Source of the DNA: Platerodrilus igneus
Taxonomy: Eukaryota > Arthropoda > Insecta > Coleoptera > Lycidae
Assembly (NCBI GenBank): GCA_036346225.1
Contig: JARFIW010000941.1
Coordinates: 2,718,001 to 2,782,000, forward strand
DNA: 64,000 nucleotides
Reading direction: 5' to 3'
Below, piece by piece: positions 57,031-64,000 of the stretch; positions within the stretch are counted from its first letter, which is position 1, and the number at the start of each line of letters is the position of its first letter. Made by a program: the position numbers and the translations under genes. The notes under the pieces were generated by a model. The model did no database searches. It was not told the DNA's origin and saw nothing but the letters and a program-made list of their open reading frames with translations.

Positions 57031-59924
57031 AGCACTTAGTTATGCTAGAACGTAGATTTAATTAAAACAGAATACTTATAAAACGGTTCGTTATTTTTAA
57101 GATTTGACATTTTTAATTGTTACCAAAGAAGGTTTTAATTTTTAGCAAGCAGTTTTAAGTGATAAAATTTGTAGATTCCAAATATAAAGGAGGAAAACGA
57201 TTTCGAAATAAAATTATTCTTAACTATAGAGATAATTATTAGCTTTTCGGAAGAAATTGTTGTTTATCGTGAAGAAGATGGCGGTCTCCTGATGCTCTGA
57301 TTAGACAGGTGTTTAGTTTTTTAGTGTTGTCACTTAATGTCGTCAAGCTTGGGTGAGTACAATTCCTTTTTAACAATCAAGAACTTTAACGCGTACCTGA
57401 TGGACGTTATGTATAAAAAAATCCACTTAGCTAAACTAAAAAGTAATTATTTAGCAAATATGAGATTTAACATTTTGTGTATCAAGTTTAAAGTTTATCT
57501 TATTAAAACTAAATCACATTTTTATTTAATGTATTTAGGATGATTTGACATTTTTATTGTAGCATATTCTTATATTAAACGATCGTTAAATTCAGCATTT
57601 CAAAACAGCTTATGTAGAGATAAAAATCTAGTTTTCCATATCTAATTATAGCAGATGACACTTTGTTATTGAGTAAAACTTGTATTAGGCAAATTCGTGA
57701 TATCAAGAAAAAACCTTAGAACCTTGGAAAGATTAGCGTTTAAACTAAAGACTTTTTTGTGAGTTATATCAAAGATCTCTGATTACAGCGCATGACTAAT
57801 GTAATAAGATGTTAAGTAATTTTTTATGACAGGCCTAGCCTGTTAATTATTATGATTTTAGGCTACTTTCTTCAACATTTATTCCTATGCTGTCGTATAT
57901 ACCCTGTTATTTTTTTTTTGTACAGAAATGAAGAGAAACAAATTTTATTAGGTACTAGTCGAATTTCATAATCGTTTTATTTCTAAAAGTTTAATAAAAG
58001 AAATAAGTAGTCTATGAATTTTAGTTGAGACAATGAAACTAAGAAAATATTAGGTTACTATATATCTAAATTCAGGCAGGTATAATTCCCTTAAGCTTAT
58101 CTGCGTCTATACTTACGATGATTTTGTTTTAGTATTGGTTTTTATTGACGCAGCGGCGTCCAAGTTTATTAATATTTCAGGTTTAGTCTTAGAAAATACC
58201 CCGACTCTTTCATGCCACCGCAGGAATAGACCCCGGGTTTAGACCGAGAGCATCTTATTTTCTTTGCAGCACCGGTTGGCCCTATTACATCTTCAACAAA
58301 GACCATCCTCAGAAAATCAATATCTAGCAAAAGAAAATAGGTTACAGTTTAGTCTTAAATAAACGTGTCGTCCTGCTTCTCTTTCTTAATGTTCTAGTGA
58401 ACAATGGATTGTCTTTTTGGTATTCCAACAGGAATATGACCAATTTGTTTAGCTGGCAATTGAAGTAATTTAACACCTGTACGGGGTAAAAAATTTTGTA
58501 CTATTAATTAAATTTCACTTATAAGGTTGTAATTTTTTTAGCATCAAGAAACAAATATACTTTAAAAGCTTTTCATTTTATTGAAAGCACCATGGTGTCA
58601 TAGACGCGTGATTCTTAGCACTAAATGGTTGGAGCCTCCCGAGGGTTGGCATTCTTAATCATCCTTTGAACTGGAGTGATGCATTTAGTACGAAATTCTT
58701 TATAGACTTATTGTATTATAAGCAGCTGTTTATGAGAATTCTCTTTTTAGTTTGGTATTTTAAAAGTTTTGCTTTACATCTGGTGCCAACAGGTATCAAG
58801 GATACTTACATTAACAACGTATTTTGTCAATCACTATTACTTTAATATAACTGATTTATTTTGAGGTATTTATATTCGTTAGTATTTTTCTCACAAGAAC
58901 AAAAAATATAGGAAACAACAGTAAATTTAAATTGGCTTATTGAATAAATTATGCATTTATCTAAAATATTTAACAAGCAATTCTAACGTTGACTGTAGCA
59001 CTGTTAGCGATTCTTTGAGCTCAAGGTGTTTGTAAATAATTCTTAACTTTCAATTGTTAAGTTATTCTTTTATTGCTTTATTTTAATGAAGTGCCTTATT
59101 ACGCACTGACTATAAATACTTGTTATTCTATACCTGATGTGGAACCTTTAAAACTGTAATTATCGTTTTAATTTTTTTATTTAGCATAAATTAACCTGAT
59201 AGTGAACATTTAGCTGTTTTATTTAACAACCTTCACTTAGCGCATGCTGTATTAATTTTTACTGTGCTATTAGGGTACATACCTCTTGATTGGTCTTGCA
59301 GCGACAAACTGAGAACCCACTACGTGATCCAGAAGTAAGGTCTCACTGCAGTGTCGTGTAATCATTTTAAATAGTTGCTCCTAGATTAAAGAAAAGTATC
59401 ACTATTTAGTGTTTCTCGCAAGTATTACGCAGGTTGCGATCGCTACAAGGTTGAAAGTAGTTGTGATGGAACTTCGTTGGGTATCTACAATGCATTAAGG
59501 AGCCTTTTGTTTTATCACGTTGTTCAATAGAATTATTGGTTTAGTGGGGTAGTGCTATAATTTTAAGTTGTATCGGTTTCTCTTTATTTTCAAAACACTA
59601 ATCAATGGGGGGCGGGGGGATTTAATGAACCGCTCTGTATTAAGTAATTAATATTAAGAAAGTTTTATTACTTTTAAACAGAGTACACAATGCATTTCAT
59701 AACTATAGAAATAGGGAGACTGGTTTTACCTCAGACAAAATAAATTAAGACGGTGTAGTTAAGAAAGTCAGAAAGAGTGGTTGTCGAGAATCCTGGAAGA
59801 AAGAATGCGTGACGTATTTACCTGTTATTAATTACAAATATATAAATTTCCCATAAATGGCTTATATACGGTATAATAAATACTACTAAGAGCACTACTA
59901 ACAAAATTTTATACTAGTAATACC
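57031..59924. other. 2.9 kb with no gene recognised
   Basis: AT-rich, frames under 70 codons, no motif or repeat shared with the rest of the window. Confidence 0.6.
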
Positions 59925-60974
59925 GGTTGTTCATAAAGTAACTATGCAGTGGGTCATAGCTTTCTGTAGACGTAACTATACAATGGTTAATAAAGTAACC
60001 ACGATTATATATAGCAGTGGTTAAATATAAAGTGGTTTGTGAACTAGAGGAGATGCTCGAAATGCTTCCCCTGTACTTGGAGACACAGGTTCACACGTTT
60101 CTGCAAGTTGTTGAAGACGTTATGAGGAATATCTAGAATGATGTCCAAAAGTTCATCGACGTGTGGGCGCTGTGTGCAGTCACCCCATCCTGTTGGAATC
60201 AAGCATTCTCAATGTCGTCTTTATTCAGTTCTTCGAGAAAGACCTCCAGAATACTGGTGGGGTACTGTTCTGCACTGATAGTGTTCTGAAAAAAAATTAT
60301 CCCAATGATACGTGTACCATTCACGGGCAACATAAACCTTCAGATCATGCAGAGGTAAATCCTTAAATTCGTGTGGATTCTCCGTAGTCTATTCTAGACA
60401 TTCACGTAACCAGGAGCTTAAACAATGCCTCGTCCATGAAAAACATTTTGTTAAAAATCTCCTTACCATTGTTCTGCGAGAAGGACAGAAACCAATTGCA
60501 AAAGTTTACATGCGCGGGGTAATCAGTCTCTTTCAGTTGATGCACGAGCAGAACCAACGGAGTCGTTGGCCTGTTGTGCTAATCATCGAACCAATATCTT
60601 TCGACTTCGCAGCATCATGTCATGCACTTCCAACACTTTTTATTTGGATGTGGAAGTGGATAACCCGTCTGATTTTGAAGCATTACAAACGCGAAACTTA
60701 GTGAAGAGGTCCCAAACAGCAATTTGGTTCTGGGAACTTTGCTGCAAATGCAGTTTCAACGGCTGTCGTAAACTTTTCCCCATTGCGGAACATAATCTCC
60801 ACAAAAAACACTCTTAATCGTTTGTATATTAGCTGGATCACGAAATGTCACACACGATGTCACAATGTCATACAAGATGTTGTTACTCTACCGATCCGGA
60901 CATGCGGATAAATAAACTGTGTATTGGTACTTGCACAACACCACACGGCACAGCATAGTTACTTTATGAACACC
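59925..60974 (-). mobile_element. Mariner-like DNA transposon with terminal inverted repeats
   Basis: Left end GGTTGTTCATAAAGTAACTA (59925) and the reverse complement of the right end, GGTGTTCATAAAGTAACTA, match except for one inserted base, and the match extends through ATGCWGTG (about 26 bp). Total length is 1.05 kb, right for a single-gene mariner-like element. A degraded transposase lies on the minus strand. No clear target duplication was identified at the ends. Confidence 0.85.
60050..60835 (-). pseudogene. Mariner-like transposase (DUF4817 + DDE_3 type), degraded
   Basis: On the minus strand, a start-like segment FFVEIMFRNGEKFTTAVETA at about 60820 corresponds to the N-terminal helix-turn-helix (DUF4817) of this group. 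After many stops and frame changes come HDLKVYVAREWY at about 60345, ISAEQYPTSILEVFLEEL near 60260 and FQQDGVTAHSAHTSMNF near 60190 (second catalytic aspartate, QQDG-TAH), ending near 60062 with a region like a C-terminal KRV...C motif. Clearly dead; the closest known family is the unnamed arthropod multicopy DUF4817 proteins. Confidence 0.78.
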
Positions 60975-63900
60975 ACCTATATGCATACGTATAAGGTTTA
61001 ATAATTATTAGTGTTAACTATGATTTAAAATACACTTGTTAGTGCGAATGAAAAACTTGATCCTAAAGTACCAGCTTCTGAATAGATTATCGTTCCAAGT
61101 ATTGGATGTCTGTTTTGATTGTTCGTTTTGATCGCTGCAACTTAGCTAGCTATCAGTGAGATTACGGCCTTACGAGTATTCATTGACATCAATTGCATTG
61201 TAAGGTAAATGACACAGTATTGCATACGCGTCTTGACTTTGAAATTATAAATACCAAGAACTTGGAGTAATAGGTAGTTTGAGGGTATTTTAGGTATATT
61301 ATGGATATTGGTTACACACAGGAATTGCATTCGTTTTTAGTTATCTTGTGTTTGTATTTTTTAATGAACAATATGCATTAAATTAATTGCATATCATCTA
61401 CATGAAAGTGTTTGATTTGTGTTATATGAGGACCAATTTATTGGTAGTCTCGATATACATACTTTGTGAACTATTCCCTGGCGTCCCGAGACTATTCATT
61501 GCAATTAAATGTTTTATATTAATTAGTTATAAAAAGTAAGAATCTTATTCGCTCGAAAGGTGAGATTTGCTCCTTATCTGTCACAACTGTCGCGACCGTC
61601 TTACGACCCGTTGCTAGATAATTAGATTGCGTAGAGCCGCTAGATAATCTTGTCGCGAGTTACGGTATCTTAATAAGTAGCATTAAGAATAGGATATGCG
61701 AAAACTTAATTCATGAGATACTTGTAATATGATATTTTGTAAGGATTTATGTAAAAATAAACGTGTTTACTTAGACCTTGAGCTTATGGCCGCCCTAGTG
61801 CTGGTTAGTAATAAATTAGAATAACGTAAAAGTTACGCATTAGAAGCTGTGTAATATTTCATTTAATGAAGATTGATGTTAAAGCCAAAGTAAACATAAA
61901 TTTAAATCTAAGTACCCTCTTAGATATAAGGGTAAGTGAAAGAAACAAAAAACTGACTTATTGATGTTCGACCCGTTAGGGCGATATATGGTACAAGACG
62001 GATTATAATTGTATCTCAACTAAACTACTTAATGGCGACAAGAATAGATTAAGGAATATTTATATATAAATAAATAAAATTGATTCATATATGAAGACAC
62101 CAGGGACTCGTAAAAGTGTTTGTTGACAATGATAAATTACTAAATGAAAGTAAGATATGAGGGCCCTGGTCTATATAGGCCGATACGTAAGCAACAGACG
62201 GGAGATATGACATTTGTGTAAAAGTGTACGAACAGCTGAGTTTTAACATTACTTCTCTGTTGAGTACAAACGTTTGTTTTTGTTAATTAATAAATAAATG
62301 AAGTACAGTGTTTGTTAATTGTATCATTTTTTTAGAAATTAGAGGATGATGGTTTTCAAAACTCAATTATCAAGACCCAACCTATAATTCGCGCCGCTAG
62401 ACAGTTACATCGTCGTGGGAACAGTTTATTATAGCCAAAACTACTAATACTTCAGTTTTTATCGTGCAACCGAACCACATAATAAATAAGTTATTCCCAT
62501 GCGATTGTCAACACACCTTCCCTGGGGCGTTACTAATTTGGGGCACACACATTTAGATTAATTTTAAATACTGAATAAATACTATGTCAGCGTTACAATA
62601 TCGAGCGAGTAACTGAAAAAGGAAAAGCTAAGCTCGCGCACAGGATATGAAGTGATCATTTAGGGTTTACCTAATAGTCTTAATGTCACAAGATGAGTTG
62701 GCAATCAATGAGTTAGCAGTTCGCACCAATTGTTTCTTGCAAGGTATTCTGATGTAAGAGAACAAGCTGATTGATGTTTAACAAGAGTTTACTCAAAGAT
62801 AAAGGACTCGATTAAGAATTTATTCTGTGAGAGTTCTCCAATTGCAGAAAAATACTGATTCAATAAAACTACGCCTGAAGGTTAAAGCAATAGGTATTTC
62901 GTATCAGCAGTAAGAAGTGATTTGATTTAGTAGGGTCGAAGTCGAGGTCAAGCATCGAAGATATTTCGTTTACAAGTAAATTGAAATCATTCACTTTCGA
63001 GTTTTTGAAAAGATGAAAAAGTCAGATATATGCGAAAACCAGCATGTTCTGTTTGCTGTGATATTTTTTCAATAAATCCTTTTGTTCAAATAAAATTTTA
63101 AATAGAATACTTTGAGGATTTACTGCAAAATAAAATGTGCATCTCCACGATCTTTCATGTGACATGCAAGGAGTTACTACTTAAAAGATAATCTGATATT
63201 TAATTTGGTACTAGATGAATCATTATGTTTGGCAATTTGGAAATGAATGATTATTTACAGGAAAATGGATGTTTATTTGTATAAACTTATACAAGCAGAA
63301 AAATGAATTATTGAAACTGATGTCAACTAAATGTCCGCCATTGCGATACTAGCAGCACCCCTGAAGATTTCTAAAAACATTTACATTCACAACATGATCA
63401 ACCTCTTGACGAACATTTGCCTCAAGTTTGAAATAGAGTTCGGTTTATTGTGATTCTGCTCTTGAGATAACCTTATAAAAACGTGCATCAAGCCTGAGGG
63501 AGGTTCGGCTCTTAGCGATATCAGCTTGTTGCGGAACACTTGTTTCACCAACGGTATAGTAACAGTAGACGTGAACAAGTTAACGCAATCTGCGGTAATC
63601 GCGTTGTGATGCTTAATATTGTTGCGAGCTACTATTAGGCAACCCGTCAAACACACAAGCGCCGTAAGCACTGTATATTCTCCAGGGACCGAGAATTTTC
63701 TAGCAATTACTGAAGGATGAATCATCCTTTTAATTCAAGGTATAAATAAGACCGATGATGATGTACAGAGTTTAGTCTATATCAGAATGTCGAATATAAA
63801 TTATATCGTGTAAAGTTAAATAGTTGAGCTTTTGGAAGTCCAAGAGTAAACATAAATGTTATATTATGTGAACGTGTCTAATGTACATGCAGTTTGTAGA

Positions 63901-64000
63901 ATACATAAATAGACAAAAGTGTAATAAATAAATAGTAGTGTTTAGTGTTGTTAATAGACCGATGGTTAAGAATTTAGTTTAAGAAAATATTAGTGCTTGT
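60975..64000. other. 3 kb with no gene recognised
   Basis: AT-rich. The longest frame, 63387-63725 (minus, 112 codons), has a hydrophobic stretch near residues 17-32 (YTVLTALVCLTGCLIV) but no recognisable domain, and I give it low weight as a gene. Confidence 0.55.

Noticed and set aside
63387..63725. 112-codon minus-strand frame as a host gene
   Set aside because: No domain, no splice partners and composition like its surroundings; left as a remark only.

Overview
The window looks like nuclear DNA of an insect, or at least an arthropod. It is AT-rich, has long (AT)n runs and short introns of about 50-60 nt, and carries an arthropod set of mobile elements: a LOA/I-type LINE with RNase H, a Penelope-like element, hAT, piggyBac, PIF/Harbinger, a mariner relative, Ty3/gypsy elements, and an insect-errantivirus-like element with a tRNA-Ser primer site and env remnant. 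The order cannot be fixed. I see no intact host gene, rRNA, tRNA gene or CRISPR array. Nearly everything recognisable is mobile-element sequence, mostly broken and nested.

Layout. 1-9158: simple repeats, one minus-strand LTR/primer-site fragment (about 3981-4470), otherwise unassigned. 9159-16492: a decayed copy of a multicopy arthropod protein family of unknown function, split by a 5.65-kb LINE with a 13-bp target duplication. 16955-30523: two copies of an unidentified 640-670 bp repeat flank a ZMYM1-like hAT remnant. That remnant was hit by a ZBED-type hAT (17891-21927, itself carrying a SINE) and by a Penelope-like element (22599-29372), whose left inverted arm was hit by a Mag-like gypsy (22656-25750). 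30886-31182: a second SINE. 31784-38137: a PIF/Harbinger element with a SANT-like gene and a broken transposase, into which a nearly intact piggyBac (34718-37145) inserted at TTAA. 41568-57030: a gag-bearing LTR element, pieces of an old gypsy pol, an unexplained 2.2-kb block, and a 9.06-kb errantivirus-like element (47281-56341) inserted into the old integrase. 59925-60974: a mariner-like element with matching terminal repeats. The remainder is unassigned.

How it fits together. Target duplications and empty-site comparisons give a relative order: ZMYM1-like hAT, then ZBED hAT and Penelope, then the gypsy and SINE inside those; old gypsy pol before the errantivirus-like copy, whose LTRs differ by roughly 1%. 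The genes do not form a pathway; each set belongs to one element. Best candidates for new biology are the hairpin over the LINE ORF1 stop, six exact-period 90-bp repeats in the errantivirus-like leader, the conserved SINE core, the exact junctions of the unidentified repeat, and the TATA-containing 2.2-kb block. All boundaries were read by eye; no search was run.
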